DNA of 64,000 nucleotides from an uncultured Alteromonas sp. (GTDB taxonomy: Bacteria > Pseudomonadota > Gammaproteobacteria > Enterobacterales > Alteromonadaceae), in the NCBI RefSeq assembly GCF_913058315.1, contig NZ_CAJXQY010000008.1:1-64000 (forward strand), read 5' to 3'. The notes under the pieces were generated by a model that had not been told where the DNA came from, made no database searches, and was given only the letters and a program-made list of their open reading frames with translations. Made by a program: the position numbers and the translations under genes. This document shows positions 9,481 through 18,508 of the stretch, piece by piece; position 1 is the first letter of the stretch; every line of letters begins with the position of its first letter.

Positions 9481-11402
9481 GTGTGTTACAACTTAAAAAT
9501 ATATCTGTTCTATTTGGCACGCCGCCTTTGCTCGACGGTGTTGAACTGGTCGTTCAACCGGGCGAGCGGGTGTGTATTGTTGGCCGAAACGGCAGTGGTA
9601 AATCGACCCTGATGAAAGTGATCAGCGGCGATGTGATCCCCGATGACGGCCAGCGTGTTGTGGAACGGGATACTATTATTGCCCGTCTTGAGCAGGACCC
9701 GCCGCAAACCACAGAGATCGCCTTGTTTGATTACGTGGCCGAAGGGCTCGCTGAAGTAGGCGATATTCTGAAAGGCTATTTTAAGCAAATTCAGCTGGTC
9801 ACCGACGATCCCAGCGAAAAAAACCTCAACAAGTTGCAGTCGCTTCAGGAGCAGCTTGAAATTCAGAATGCCTGGCAGTTTGAACAAAAAATAGAGCAGA
9901 CGCTGACTATGCTACAACTGGATGGTAATGCCTCGCTGGCATCGCTGTCGGGTGGTTGGCGACGTAAGGCAGCGCTGGCGCGCTCGTTGGTGCGATCACC
10001 GGATATTCTGCTACTCGACGAGCCAACCAACCACCTCGACGTGCAAATGATCCGCTGGCTGGAGCAAAGTCTGCAGCAGTATCAGGGGGCAATCGTTTTT
10101 GTCAGCCACGACCGGGCGTTTATCCGGGCCATGGCGACCCGTATTGTTGATTTAGACCGTGGCCAGCTTACCAGCTACCCGGGGAATTATCAGACGTACC
10201 TGGATAAAAAAGAGCACGATCTGGAAGTAGAAGCCAGTCAGCAGGCTGAGTTTGATAAAAAGCTTGCCCAGGAAGAAGTATGGATCCGCCAGGGGATAAA
10301 AGCCCGGCGTACCCGTAACGAGGGGCGCGTAAGGGCGCTTAAGAAGCTTCGAGAGGAACGCTCAGCCCGCCGTGAACTCACCGGTAATGCCGCTATGGCT
10401 CAGCATACGGCTGCTCGTTCAGGGAAATTGGTTTTTGAAACGAACGCGCTAAGCTACGAAATTGCCGGTAAAACCATCGTTAAAGGCCTCGATTTAACTG
10501 TACTGCGAGGTGACAAAATCGCCCTGATAGGCCCCAATGGGTGTGGTAAAAGTACCTTAATTAAATTGTTGTTAGGTGAATTATCACCAGTGTCTGGCAG
10601 TAGTCGCCAGGGGGCTAATCTGGAAGTGGCTTATTTTGACCAGCATCGCCTTGGCCTGGATCTGGAAAAAACGGTAATTGATGTGGTGGCCGACGGCAAA
10701 CGTGATCTGATGGTCAATGGTCATCCGCGCCACGTAATGAGTTATCTGCAGGACTATTTGTTTACTCCCGAACGGGTTAATGCGCCGGTGAAGTCGTTAT
10801 CCGGCGGAGAGAAGAATCGTCTGATGATTGCACGCCTGATGCTTAAGCCCAGCAATGTGCTTATTCTCGACGAACCGACCAACGATTTGGACGTAGAAAC
10901 TCTCGAAATGCTCGAGACATTGTTGATTAATTACACAGGTACGGTGATTTTAGTCAGTCACGATCGCGAATTCGTTGATAATGTTGTAAATTCCAGTTTA
11001 TTGTTTACCGAAAACGGTAAAGTTGAGGAGTTTGTTGGCGGTTATTCTGATATTGAAAGCTGGTATGCCGGGCAGGGGAAATCGATTTATATTTCTTCTT
11101 CTGCAAAAACAGCAAAAAATGAAACTAAATCAGAAAAAGTCAGTCCGACTGCAAAGGCTTCTCCGCGCAAGGCGAAAAAGTTATCATATAAAGATCAGCG
11201 CGAACTCGATAATTTACCAGCGCTAATTGAGAAACTGGAACAACAGGTAGAAGAACAACAAGCTCTTGTAAACGACCCTGAGTTTTTTAAACAGGAAAGC
11301 GAACAAACTTCAGCCGTGCTTAGCACGCTTGCTGAAAGTGAAGAACAATTATCCCAGGCTTATGCGCGCTGGGACGAACTTGAAAGTATGCTGGAAGATT
11401 GA
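9477..11402 (+). CDS. uup: ABC-F ATPase Uup
   Basis: This 641-residue soluble protein has two ABC ATPase domains and no membrane segments, as in the ABC-F family. Walker A is GRNGSGKST in the first domain and GPNGCGKST in the second. The signature motifs are LSGGWRRKAALA and LSGGEKNR, each followed by LLDEPTNHLD or ILDEPTNDLD. A charged linker lies between the domains, and the C-terminal ~80 residues form a lysine/glutamate-rich coiled coil, the DNA-binding tail known from E. coli Uup. Family members act on ribosomes, and Uup also affects precise transposon excision. The GTG start at 9477 overlaps the preceding stop by three bases, so it is the last gene of the pyrD operon. Confidence 0.95.
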   Translation: MSVLQLKNISVLFGTPPLLDGVELVVQPGERVCIVGRNGSGKSTLMKVISGDVIPDDGQRVVERDTIIARLEQDPPQTTEIALFDYVAEGLAEVGDILKGYFKQIQLVTDDPSEKNLNKLQSLQEQLEIQNAWQFEQKIEQTLTMLQLDGNASLASLSGGWRRKAALARSLVRSPDILLLDEPTNHLDVQMIRWLEQSLQQYQGAIVFVSHDRAFIRAMATRIVDLDRGQLTSYPGNYQTYLDKKEHDLEVEASQQAEFDKKLAQEEVWIRQGIKARRTRNEGRVRALKKLREERSARRELTGNAAMAQHTAARSGKLVFETNALSYEIAGKTIVKGLDLTVLRGDKIALIGPNGCGKSTLIKLLLGELSPVSGSSRQGANLEVAYFDQHRLGLDLEKTVIDVVADGKRDLMVNGHPRHVMSYLQDYLFTPERVNAPVKSLSGGEKNRLMIARLMLKPSNVLILDEPTNDLDVETLEMLETLLINYTGTVILVSHDREFVDNVVNSSLLFTENGKVEEFVGGYSDIESWYAGQGKSIYISSSAKTAKNETKSEKVSPTAKASPRKAKKLSYKDQRELDNLPALIEKLEQQVEEQQALVNDPEFFKQESEQTSAVLSTLAESEEQLSQAYARWDELESMLED

Positions 11403-11423
11403 CAGCAGTAAACAGGATTTTGA

Positions 11424-13160
11424 ATGAAACTAAAACAGCTTGCATCTGCAGTAATCCTTGCAACCTCCGCAGTGACTGCCGTTGCGGTATCGCCATTAGC
11501 GACTGCAGCAACCTATGATTTAACCCTGGCACCGGTGCAGGACAAATCATTTTTTAACTTTGCCCAGTCCATTGATAACACAGGCACCATGGTGGTCGTG
11601 AGTGAGTCGGAATATAACCCGCCTATAGACCTGTCGATTCTGGACTTCGAAAACGAAGCCTTTACCAATGGCTTTGAAGATCCGGAAGCCGTGGAACAAG
11701 GCGTTTTCAGTAATGCTGACTATCAGGCGCTGTATGCCTATGTCGTGAACGGTCGCAGTAGCAGCAATGGTATCAATATTCTCATTCAGTCATTAGCGAC
11801 TTATCGCAGTTATCAGGGCGATACGGTTACTGCCGATTTAATCCCGGGTTTTGACGTCATCGATGAAACCTTCGAAGATTACACCCGCAGTGCCTACAGC
11901 CAGGTAAATGACTCAGTAGGCGGCGACTTCTTTGTGGGCGCCGGCAGCACGCCGTTTTTCAAAGTGGATTACACCAATGAAGACGGTGATGAGTTTACTT
12001 ATATCGTAAACGACACGCTGACTCAGGCTTTTGTTGAAGCCAATGGTGTAACCACGGCATTACCACCAACGATGCCAGGCGATACCGGTATTAATGGTTT
12101 TAGTGAAGCGTTTGCTATTAACGAATCCCTGCAGGTAGCTGGCTGGGGCAGTGTTTCGCTTACCGAAGATTATCAGACCGATATCGACGAATGTCTTGAT
12201 GATGAAACCCGCGGTGAAACACCGGTTGAGCTGTGTATCTATAACCTGGCCAGAAGCATCACCACAGGCAGCTATCGCCGGGCTGTGACCTGGCAATTAG
12301 ATGCCCAGGGCAATGTATTATCGTCTACCCAGTACGGTATGGTATTTACCCCGGAAGAAGATGAAGATTCAACCGGCTATACCAGCACGGCCAGAGGTAT
12401 AAACAATAATGGCGTAGCCGTGGGCACTTCACACACCGGTGAGCGTATTATCTATACTTTACCCGGTGGCCAAGCAGCTTATTACGCCAATATAGTTGCT
12501 GCCACTTTCGCTAACGGTGAGACTACCGAATTATTACCCCGCGAAGAAAATCTCAGTAGTTCAGCGGTAGACATTAACGATGATAACTGGGTTGTGGGTA
12601 CTGTATTACGCGAGAATAACGGTGTCGCCCGAAACCAGCTGTTTATCTACAACATTGACAGTGGCGAAGCGGAATATCCGCAGGGCTTTTTTCAGACTGC
12701 CGCGGTCACCCCTCGAGCGATTAACAACAACGGTATTGTTGTTGGGGAAGGGGAATACGAGTCTGATGTCCAGACTAACCGCCAGCTTCGCGCGTTTATG
12801 TACGACATGAATGTAGGGGAGTTTGTTGACCTGAATACCCTGCTTACCTGTGAACAGCGTGAACAGTATACGCTGGTGTCTGCTATGGACATCAACGATA
12901 ATAACGAAATTATTGCGAATGCCCGCTACGTTTCAACACAGCGCTACATTACCGGTGATGAAGTGCTAAATGATGCTGGCGACACTGTAGAGACAGATCG
13001 CATCGTGGCCGTCAAACTCACGCCTAATAGCACCGGCAGTATTGAGCAGTGTGACAGCGTAGAGGAACAGCCTTATGAGCGTCAGGGAGCTTCTGCATCC
13101 TGGTATGGGATTGCATTACTCTCTTTGCTGGCCGTGTTCCGCCGCCGCGTTAAAAAATAA
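11424..13160 (+). CDS. DUF3466 family envelope protein with C-terminal anchor
   Basis: The protein has 578 residues. A Sec signal peptide is clear at the N-terminus (KLKQLASAVILATSAVTAVAV, cleaved near ATA). The body is acidic and contains repeated short motifs of the form IN.NG.VVG or IND.N.VVG, for example INNNGVAVG, INDDNWVVG and INNNGIVVG, as in DUF3466 and other HAF-repeat proteins. The end of the chain is a hydrophobic helix followed by FRRRVKK, resembling the GlyGly-CTERM sorting signal used by rhombosortase in Shewanella and Vibrio. Here the usual Gly-Gly is replaced by GASAS, so processing is uncertain. It starts 21 bases after uup and takes the place that pqiABC occupy in E. coli. 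Its function is unknown; a surface or periplasmic role is inferred. Confidence 0.8.
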   Translation: MKLKQLASAVILATSAVTAVAVSPLATAATYDLTLAPVQDKSFFNFAQSIDNTGTMVVVSESEYNPPIDLSILDFENEAFTNGFEDPEAVEQGVFSNADYQALYAYVVNGRSSSNGINILIQSLATYRSYQGDTVTADLIPGFDVIDETFEDYTRSAYSQVNDSVGGDFFVGAGSTPFFKVDYTNEDGDEFTYIVNDTLTQAFVEANGVTTALPPTMPGDTGINGFSEAFAINESLQVAGWGSVSLTEDYQTDIDECLDDETRGETPVELCIYNLARSITTGSYRRAVTWQLDAQGNVLSSTQYGMVFTPEEDEDSTGYTSTARGINNNGVAVGTSHTGERIIYTLPGGQAAYYANIVAATFANGETTELLPREENLSSSAVDINDDNWVVGTVLRENNGVARNQLFIYNIDSGEAEYPQGFFQTAAVTPRAINNNGIVVGEGEYESDVQTNRQLRAFMYDMNVGEFVDLNTLLTCEQREQYTLVSAMDINDNNEIIANARYVSTQRYITGDEVLNDAGDTVETDRIVAVKLTPNSTGSIEQCDSVEEQPYERQGASASWYGIALLSLLAVFRRRVKK

Positions 13161-13189
13161 GCAACGGTAGATCCGTTTATGATATAAAG

Positions 13190-13217
13190 CGCCCGGCCAT
13201 TAGCCGGGTGTTTTTTA
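13190..13217 (+). terminator. Rho-independent terminator after the DUF3466 gene
   Basis: An eight-pair stem (CGCCCGGC with GCCGGGTG, including one G-U pair) with loop CATTA is followed by a T-rich run. It ends the pyrD-uup-DUF3466 region before the DUF817 gene. Confidence 0.8.
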
Positions 13218-13249
13218 TTCCTCATTCAAATAAATAAAACCAGCAACGC

Positions 13250-14032
13250 ATGAAGCAATTTATCAGGGAACTTTGGATATTCGGGCTTAAGCAGGCCAAT
13301 GCCTGTGTATTCGGCGGCTTTTTACTGGCGCTAATGATAGGCACGAACCTCTGGTATCCGCTTGATGGTTTGCATCGCTACGACTTTATCTTTATTGCCG
13401 CAATTGTATTTCAGGTTGTCCTGTTGGCTTTTAAACTGGAAACGCTTAGGGAGTCATTGGTCATCATCGTTTTTCATCTGGTGGCCACGGTGATGGAATT
13501 ATTCAAAACCTCAGATGCTATTGGATCCTGGACGTATCCTGAAGCTTATGTATTTGGTATTGGCAATGTGCCCTTGTTTACCGGCTTTATGTACAGTGCA
13601 GTGGGGAGCTATATTGCCCGCGTATGGCGAATATTTGAGTTTGAATACAGCCATTATCCGCCCATAAAACTCACCGTGGTTTTAGTTTGCCTGATCTACA
13701 TTAATTTCTTTTCGCATCACTTTATCGCGGATTTTCGCTGGCTATTGCTGGCTGCTACCGTGGCACTTTTTTATCGTACCCGTATCTATTTTCGCGTCAT
13801 TAAAACGCACCGTTATATGCCATTGCTATTGGGTTGGTTTTTGGTGGCGATGTTTATCTGGTTTGCAGAAAATATCGCAACTTTTGCTAATATCTGGATA
13901 TACCCTAACCAGCATGAACAATGGCAAATGGTGCCGTTAGCCAAGTTGAGTTCGTGGTATTTGCTTATGTTGCTGAGTTTTGTACTGGTATCGCTAATTA
14001 ACACCCTGAATATTCGCAAAATTAAGCGCTAA
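13250..14032 (+). CDS. DUF817 family integral membrane protein
   Basis: This is a 260-residue, very hydrophobic protein with about seven or eight predicted membrane helices. It matches the DUF817 family in length and in the features [16 protein letters not shown] at the start, [16 protein letters not shown] in the middle (conserved polar residues between helices) and [20 protein letters not shown]. The conserved acidic and aromatic residues suggest a transport or enzymatic role in the inner membrane, but no function has been established for the family that I know of. It is flanked by a terminator upstream and the rmf promoter region downstream, so it is probably transcribed alone. Confidence 0.8.
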   Translation: MKQFIRELWIFGLKQANACVFGGFLLALMIGTNLWYPLDGLHRYDFIFIAAIVFQVVLLAFKLETLRESLVIIVFHLVATVMELFKTSDAIGSWTYPEAYVFGIGNVPLFTGFMYSAVGSYIARVWRIFEFEYSHYPPIKLTVVLVCLIYINFFSHHFIADFRWLLLAATVALFYRTRIYFRVIKTHRYMPLLLGWFLVAMFIWFAENIATFANIWIYPNQHEQWQMVPLAKLSSWYLLMLLSFVLVSLINTLNIRKIKR

Positions 14033-14343
14033 CTAGTGGCTATATAAGCAAAAATCATATCTTTGAAGTGGTCATAATTTGACCTGTACCAACTTGCGGC
14101 GCTTTTTAGACCAATTACTTTTAAATGCTGAAACAATTATGAAAAAAAATTGTAATATAAAATGAATCGAAATTTCAGATCGTTATAGTTTGTCAAGAAC
14201 TAAAAACACTAATCACTCTTGAACCAAATCATGCCTTGCACTATCTAATAAATAGTGCTCAGAAAAAGCCACACTACCACTAATTATGTATTGAGTTGCT
14301 GGCCTATTCTGTTCACTGTTAACCTAACAAAAGAGGCTATTCA
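14033..14343. other. Gene-free region upstream of rmf
   Basis: These 311 bases hold no supportable gene. They are AT-rich, as expected for the promoter region of a stationary-phase gene. The clearest structure is the inverted repeat at 14238-14258, listed separately. A ribosome site (AAAAGAGG) lies shortly before the rmf ATG. Confidence 0.6.
14238..14258. repeat. Inverted repeat upstream of rmf
   Basis: Seven-base arms GCACTAT and ATAGTGC are separated by seven bases, about 85 bases before the rmf start. It has the size of a dimeric regulator site but could also be chance in AT-rich DNA. I do not recognise the motif. Confidence 0.35.
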
Positions 14344-14520
14344 ATGAAAAGACAAAAAAGAGATAAACTGACTCGCGCTCACGCTAAAGGCTATCAGGCA
14401 GGAATCAGCGGTCGCTCTAAGGAAATATGTCCCTTTCAAACGTGCGATACTCGCTCGGAATGGTTAGGCGGGTACAGAGAGGCCATGGAAGACCGCCAGC
14501 TAGGTGTGGTGGTTCGTTAA
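14344..14520 (+). CDS. rmf: Ribosome modulation factor
   Basis: This small basic protein of 58 residues (MKRQKRDKLTRAHAKGYQAG...) binds 70S ribosomes in stationary phase and drives formation of inactive 100S dimers. The family features are plain: the basic N-terminus, GYQAGISGRSKEICPF, and the tryptophan motif EWLGGYREAMEDR. Length and sequence match E. coli Rmf closely. Its position next to fabA is the same as in E. coli, though here fabA converges on it from the other strand. It is followed directly by a strong terminator, and expression is probably growth-phase controlled as in relatives (inference). Confidence 0.95.
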   Translation: MKRQKRDKLTRAHAKGYQAGISGRSKEICPFQTCDTRSEWLGGYREAMEDRQLGVVVR

Positions 14521-14533
14521 CATCTCTTGAGTC

Positions 14534-14560
14534 AAAGCCCCGTTTAAGGGGCTTTTTTAA
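14534..14560 (+). terminator. Terminator after rmf
   Basis: The stem AAAGCCCC / GGGGCTTT with a short loop, followed by a run of T, lies 14 bases after the rmf stop. It may also help end fabA transcripts arriving from the other strand. Confidence 0.9.
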
Positions 14561-14614
14561 TAATGCACCTGAAAGCGGTAAAGTGCTGTGCATTATGCGG
14601 ACTGGCAAGCTTAA

Positions 14615-15133
14615 TTAAAAAGCGCTGGTATCCTGAAACAGACCCACTTTAAGATCTTTGGCGGCGTAAATTTCACGACCATCTACTTCCACTATGCCGT
14701 CGGCGAGGCCCATAAATAAACGACGCTTAACAACACGCTTCATTTGAATTTTATAAGTTACTTTTTTCGCGGTAGGCAGGATTTGGCCGGTAAATTTCAC
14801 TTCACCCACTCCCAGAGCACGACCTTTACCCGGACCGCCACTCCAGCCCAGAAAGAAACCAACTAATTGCCACATGGCATCCAAACCTAAACAGCCTGGC
14901 ATTACCGGGTCGCCCGGGAAGTGACAGTCAAAAAACCATAAATCGGGAGTGATATCTAATTCAGCAATAATCTGGCCTTTATCGAACTCGCCGCCTTCTT
15001 CAGATATCAGACTGATTCGGTCCATCATAAGCATGTTAGGGGCCGGAAGCTGGCTGTTACCCGGGCCAAACATATCGCCACGGCTACAAGCTAACAGGTC
15101 TTCTTTGTTAAAACTGGATTGTTTCGTTGTCAT
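14615..15133 (-). CDS. fabA: 3-hydroxydecanoyl-ACP dehydratase/isomerase
   Basis: FabA dehydrates 3-hydroxydecanoyl-ACP and isomerises the product to cis-3-decenoyl-ACP, the entry step to unsaturated fatty acids in the cytosol. I chose the ATG at 15133 (MTTKQSSF), giving 172 residues, almost exactly the family length. The frame stays open further upstream, but that extension has no family similarity. Active-site features are present: [20 protein letters not shown] with the catalytic His and the later Asp, the hotdog helix LVGFFLGW, and [11 protein letters not shown]. The gene is convergent with rmf, which keeps the old rmf-fabA neighbourhood. Confidence 0.95.
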   Translation of the reverse strand: MTTKQSSFNKEDLLACSRGDMFGPGNSQLPAPNMLMMDRISLISEEGGEFDKGQIIAELDITPDLWFFDCHFPGDPVMPGCLGLDAMWQLVGFFLGWSGGPGKGRALGVGEVKFTGQILPTAKKVTYKIQMKRVVKRRLFMGLADGIVEVDGREIYAAKDLKVGLFQDTSAF

Positions 15134-15347
15134 TGTATTCCCATCGATTATTCTTAACGTGCGTAATTTAGCGAACACTTGTAAGCTAAACAACTCTGAA
15201 CAGTAAATTTTTTGCCCTCTGGCAAGGATATACTTTAATTTTAGGCTAAAATGCGCGAAGTAGCGCTCAACCTTTGTCACCCACTTTAATTCGGGGAGGC
15301 AAGCCGCCATGTTGAGCTACACATTTTCTGATTACATACAGGGTATC

Positions 15348-15605
15348 ATGACTGAGTCCAAGAAGAATCCACGCGCCAATGCGGATAAACAAAAGCGCTT
15401 CCGAGAGAGACAGCGCGAAGCCGGTAAACGTCAGGTGAGGGGGTATGTTACACCCGAGGCCTTAAGTTGTTATGAAGAAATACAGCAGAAAACCGGCTGG
15501 AATGACAACGAGGTGCTGTCAAATTCAATTCGTTTAATGTACGCCGCTTACCGGTGCGGTCAGGTAAAGCTATTGAACGAGTGGCTAAAAGATCATAACC
15601 GTTAG
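15348..15605 (+). CDS. Small hypothetical protein, possible ribbon-helix-helix type
   Basis: The protein has 85 residues from the ATG at 15348; a longer frame from 15309 adds an unconvincing leader. The N-terminus is strongly basic (KKNPRANADKQKRFRERQREAGKRQVRGYV). It is followed by a short strand and helices (VTPEALSCYEEIQQKTGWNDNEVLSNSIRLMY) that resemble a strand-helix-helix DNA-binding layout. I do not recognise a named family. It lies between fabA and the DASH cryptochrome, converging on the latter with a 16-base gap. A DNA-binding role is only a guess from charge and predicted layout. Confidence 0.6.
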   Translation: MTESKKNPRANADKQKRFRERQREAGKRQVRGYVTPEALSCYEEIQQKTGWNDNEVLSNSIRLMYAAYRCGQVKLLNEWLKDHNR

Positions 15606-15621
15606 GCTCCGCGCAACTCAT

Positions 15622-16893
15622 TCACGACCAAAGCTGGGTAAATTGCCCCTCGGGGTCGTACATTTGGGCCTGCTTCTCAATATTGAAGTGTCGCAGGCCC
15701 CGCGGATCGCTGCCCACGCCGGCGAGATATTGCCAGTTGCCCCAGTTTGACCCCACATCGTAGTCAATGAGCTGCTGTTCAAAATAAGCGGCACCATAGC
15801 GCCAGTGCTCACCGAGTTCATTAACCAGATAACTGGCTGCCCACTGTCTGGCGCGGTTAGACATATAGCCGGTGGCATTCAGTTGACGCATAGAGGCGTT
15901 AATGTGAGCGTTATCGGTGGTGCCTTGTTGCCAGTCGCTTAGCAACGCAGACGCACCTTCCATGGTCCTGGACTGCTGTTGAATGCCTCCACAAGTGAAC
16001 CAGTTAACGCCATGCTTTCGCTGTAACCACCAGAAAAACTCTCGCCACAGCAATTCAAAATAAAGCCAGTAGGTCGACTCGTTTGCCACCTCTTGCGCTT
16101 CAAATCGCTTTAACTCGGCGTAAATACGCCGGGGGGAAATGCTGCCATTGGCCAGCCAGGCTGAGAATTTACTCGAGTAATCCCAGCCATCGAGGCCATT
16201 TCGTGTTTCTTTGTACCGGCTAATCAGATGCTTATCGAAGAAGTAATACTTTAATTGCTTTTGAGCCGCCAGCTCACCGCCATGATAAGACGAAGAGTTT
16301 CCCCGGTGTAAGGGCACCGACGGCCAGTCAGTTTGCAATGCAATGGGCGGGGGAGGCAACAAGCCCACTTGCTCAGTCGGCGGTTGAGGTGATATCGCTT
16401 TTTCAACTTTTTTGCGAAACGGACTGAACTTGTCTGGCATCGCATCCACCTCAAAAGGCAAACTTTGCGAGGAGAATAAACTGTTGTTGCTACCGCTTAT
16501 CACTGTCAGCGCCGCAACACGTTGTTGAAGCTCACGCAGTTGCTGGCATTCATCGAAGCCCGGGTACTCGCTCACACCGAGTATATCCACCTGGTATGCC
16601 TTCACCAGCTGACTGATCTCCTCAACCGGATCGCCGCTCACGACTAATAGCGTTTGATGATAACTATCCAGCTGTCGGTTTAGTGCTTCAAGGGATTCAA
16701 ATAAAAACTGCTGTCGGTGATGCCCCATTGCACAATAACCAAACTGATTGGGCTCGAACCATTGCTTATCAATGCAAAATACCAGCAGTAATTTATTACA
16801 GCGAGAGGCCAACCGGGACAGCACAGGCTGATCGTCGAGGCGTAAGTCGTGTCTGAACCAGTAAAGCCCGGTCGTTGCGGAAGTCTTATTCAT
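15622..16893 (-). CDS. Cryptochrome/photolyase, DASH family
   Basis: This 423-residue flavoprotein has the photolyase N-terminal alpha/beta domain beginning LYWFRHDLRLDDQPVL and a C-terminal FAD-binding helical domain. DASH features are MPDKFSPFRKKVE in the linker and GVGSDPRGLRHFNIEKQAQMYDPEG at the end, where CPD photolyases have a different pattern. MSNRARQWAASYLVNELG and YDVGSNWGNWQYLAGVG contain the FAD-binding asparagine and tryptophan region. DASH proteins repair CPDs in single-stranded DNA and may also act in signalling. The gene is divergent from the class I photolyase gene and shares a 187-bp promoter region with it. The protein is a little shorter than many DASH proteins but seems complete. 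Confidence 0.9.
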   Translation of the reverse strand: MNKTSATTGLYWFRHDLRLDDQPVLSRLASRCNKLLLVFCIDKQWFEPNQFGYCAMGHHRQQFLFESLEALNRQLDSYHQTLLVVSGDPVEEISQLVKAYQVDILGVSEYPGFDECQQLRELQQRVAALTVISGSNNSLFSSQSLPFEVDAMPDKFSPFRKKVEKAISPQPPTEQVGLLPPPPIALQTDWPSVPLHRGNSSSYHGGELAAQKQLKYYFFDKHLISRYKETRNGLDGWDYSSKFSAWLANGSISPRRIYAELKRFEAQEVANESTYWLYFELLWREFFWWLQRKHGVNWFTCGGIQQQSRTMEGASALLSDWQQGTTDNAHINASMRQLNATGYMSNRARQWAASYLVNELGEHWRYGAAYFEQQLIDYDVGSNWGNWQYLAGVGSDPRGLRHFNIEKQAQMYDPEGQFTQLWS

Positions 16894-17080
16894 AGCAGTC
16901 TTTACGATGTCCTTATCGTTATGGATTTAAGCATAGAAGAGAAAATTGAAAAAAAATAGTCAGAGCCTTTTTAGCAGCTAAAAATAAACGTTAATCTGGC
17001 GGCAGAATGCGATCGTTTTCAGGCTACCGACGTACAAAGCAGGGCACATTACTAACAACGATTAAAAAAGGAACAGTAGA

Positions 17081-18508
17081 GTGAGTCAGCCTGTATGTAT
17101 TGTATGGTTCCGGCAGGATTTACGCGTCATCGATAACCCCGCTTTGTTTGCTGCGGTAGAGTATGGCAGTGTTATTCCGGTGTATATTTTTGACCCTGAA
17201 ATCGAAGAGGCCGACCAACCCGGTGGCGCATCTAACTGGTGGCTCCACCATTCGTTGGTGTCGTTAAATAAACGATTAAATGGTCATCTGCAGTGTTATA
17301 CCGGTGAACCGAAAAACATCCTGAGTGAACTCATTAAGACGTTTAACGCCCAGGCGGTATTCTGGAATCGTTGCTACGAACCAGCGGTGATTGACCGGGA
17401 TAAAGATATTAAGCAACACCTGCGCGATCAGGACTGTCTGGTTAGCAGCTTCAATGGCTCGCTTTTATGGGAACCCATGAGCATTCGTAAACAGGATGGT
17501 GGCGTTTACCGGGTGTTTACGCCTTATTATCGCAAAGGCTGTCTGCAAGCCTCCGCCCCCCGTTACCCCTCGTCCGCACCAGAGCGAATCACTTATGCAG
17601 ATGTGGCGCATGAAGGCCACAGCATTGAGGATGCGGGATTATTGCCAGAGATTAACTGGGACAGTGAATTCGCCAGCCATTGGAAACCCGGTGAAGAGGG
17701 AGCGGCAGATAAACTCAGTGAATTTATACAACACGCGGCCAACGGTTATCAGGACCAGCGGAATATTCCATCGGTAAGAGGGACATCGCGTTTGTCTCCG
17801 CATCTCCACTTTGGTGAAATCTCGCCCAACCAGGTGTGGTATGCACTGCTTAATGCGTTTGACGATCAGGGTAGTAGTGACCTCGACTGTTTCTTAAGTG
17901 AGCTTGGCTGGCGCGAGTTCAGCTATTACCTGTTATTTCACTTCCCAACGATTACTGATAAAAACTTTAATTCGCAATTTGATAAGTTTAAATGGCTTAA
18001 TCAGGACGATAAGTTTACGGCCTGGACCAAAGGACAAACGGGGATCCCTATCGTTGATGCCGGCATGCGCGAGTTGTGGCAGACCGGCTATATGCATAAC
18101 CGGGTGAGAATGATTGTGGGATCGTTTTTGGTTAAAAACCTCCTGGTCGACTGGCGTAAAGGTGAACGCTGGTTCTGGGATTGTCTGGTTGACGCTGACC
18201 GTGCCAGTAACGCAGCGAGCTGGCAGTGGGTGGCAGGTTCCGGGGCAGATGCGGCGCCTTATTTTCGTATATTCAATCCTGTATTGCAGGGCGAGAAATT
18301 TGATAAGCAGGGCGCCTACGTAAAGACCTATTGTCCCGAATTAAAAAACATGCCGGATAAATACCTCCACAAACCCTGGGATGCGCCCGAGGATGTTCTG
18401 AAAAAAGCCGGTATAACGCTTGGTGATACCTACCCGCAGCCAATAGCCGACCTGAAGCAATCGCGGCAGCGAGCGCTTGATGCCTACGCGGATACCAAGG
18501 AGAACTAA
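17081..18508 (+). CDS. phrB: Deoxyribodipyrimidine photolyase (class I CPD photolyase)
   Basis: This is a 475-residue light-driven repair enzyme for cyclobutane pyrimidine dimers. The N-terminal antenna domain starts IVWFRQDLRVIDNPAL. The catalytic domain has TSRLSPHLHFGEISPNQVW, MRELWQTGYMHNRVRMIVGSFL and SNAASWQWVAGSGADAAPYFRIFNP, all hallmarks of the FAD-binding site. The GTG start at 17081 follows a good AAGGAA ribosome site, and there is no better start nearby. The last base of its stop codon region overlaps the ATG of the next photolyase gene (TAATG), so the two are an operon. Its residues look intact and it should be active. Confidence 0.93.
   Translation: MSQPVCIVWFRQDLRVIDNPALFAAVEYGSVIPVYIFDPEIEEADQPGGASNWWLHHSLVSLNKRLNGHLQCYTGEPKNILSELIKTFNAQAVFWNRCYEPAVIDRDKDIKQHLRDQDCLVSSFNGSLLWEPMSIRKQDGGVYRVFTPYYRKGCLQASAPRYPSSAPERITYADVAHEGHSIEDAGLLPEINWDSEFASHWKPGEEGAADKLSEFIQHAANGYQDQRNIPSVRGTSRLSPHLHFGEISPNQVWYALLNAFDDQGSSDLDCFLSELGWREFSYYLLFHFPTITDKNFNSQFDKFKWLNQDDKFTAWTKGQTGIPIVDAGMRELWQTGYMHNRVRMIVGSFLVKNLLVDWRKGERWFWDCLVDADRASNAASWQWVAGSGADAAPYFRIFNPVLQGEKFDKQGAYVKTYCPELKNMPDKYLHKPWDAPEDVLKKAGITLGDTYPQPIADLKQSRQRALDAYADTKEN

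Noticed and set aside
14427-14618. Frame overlapping rmf on both strands
   Set aside because: These are shadows of the rmf gene and its terminator; rmf itself explains the sequence.
15309-15347. Upstream start for the small basic protein
   Set aside because: The extra 13 residues ([13 protein letters not shown]) overlap the promoter region of fabA and do not fit the basic N-terminus; the ATG at 15348 is preferred.
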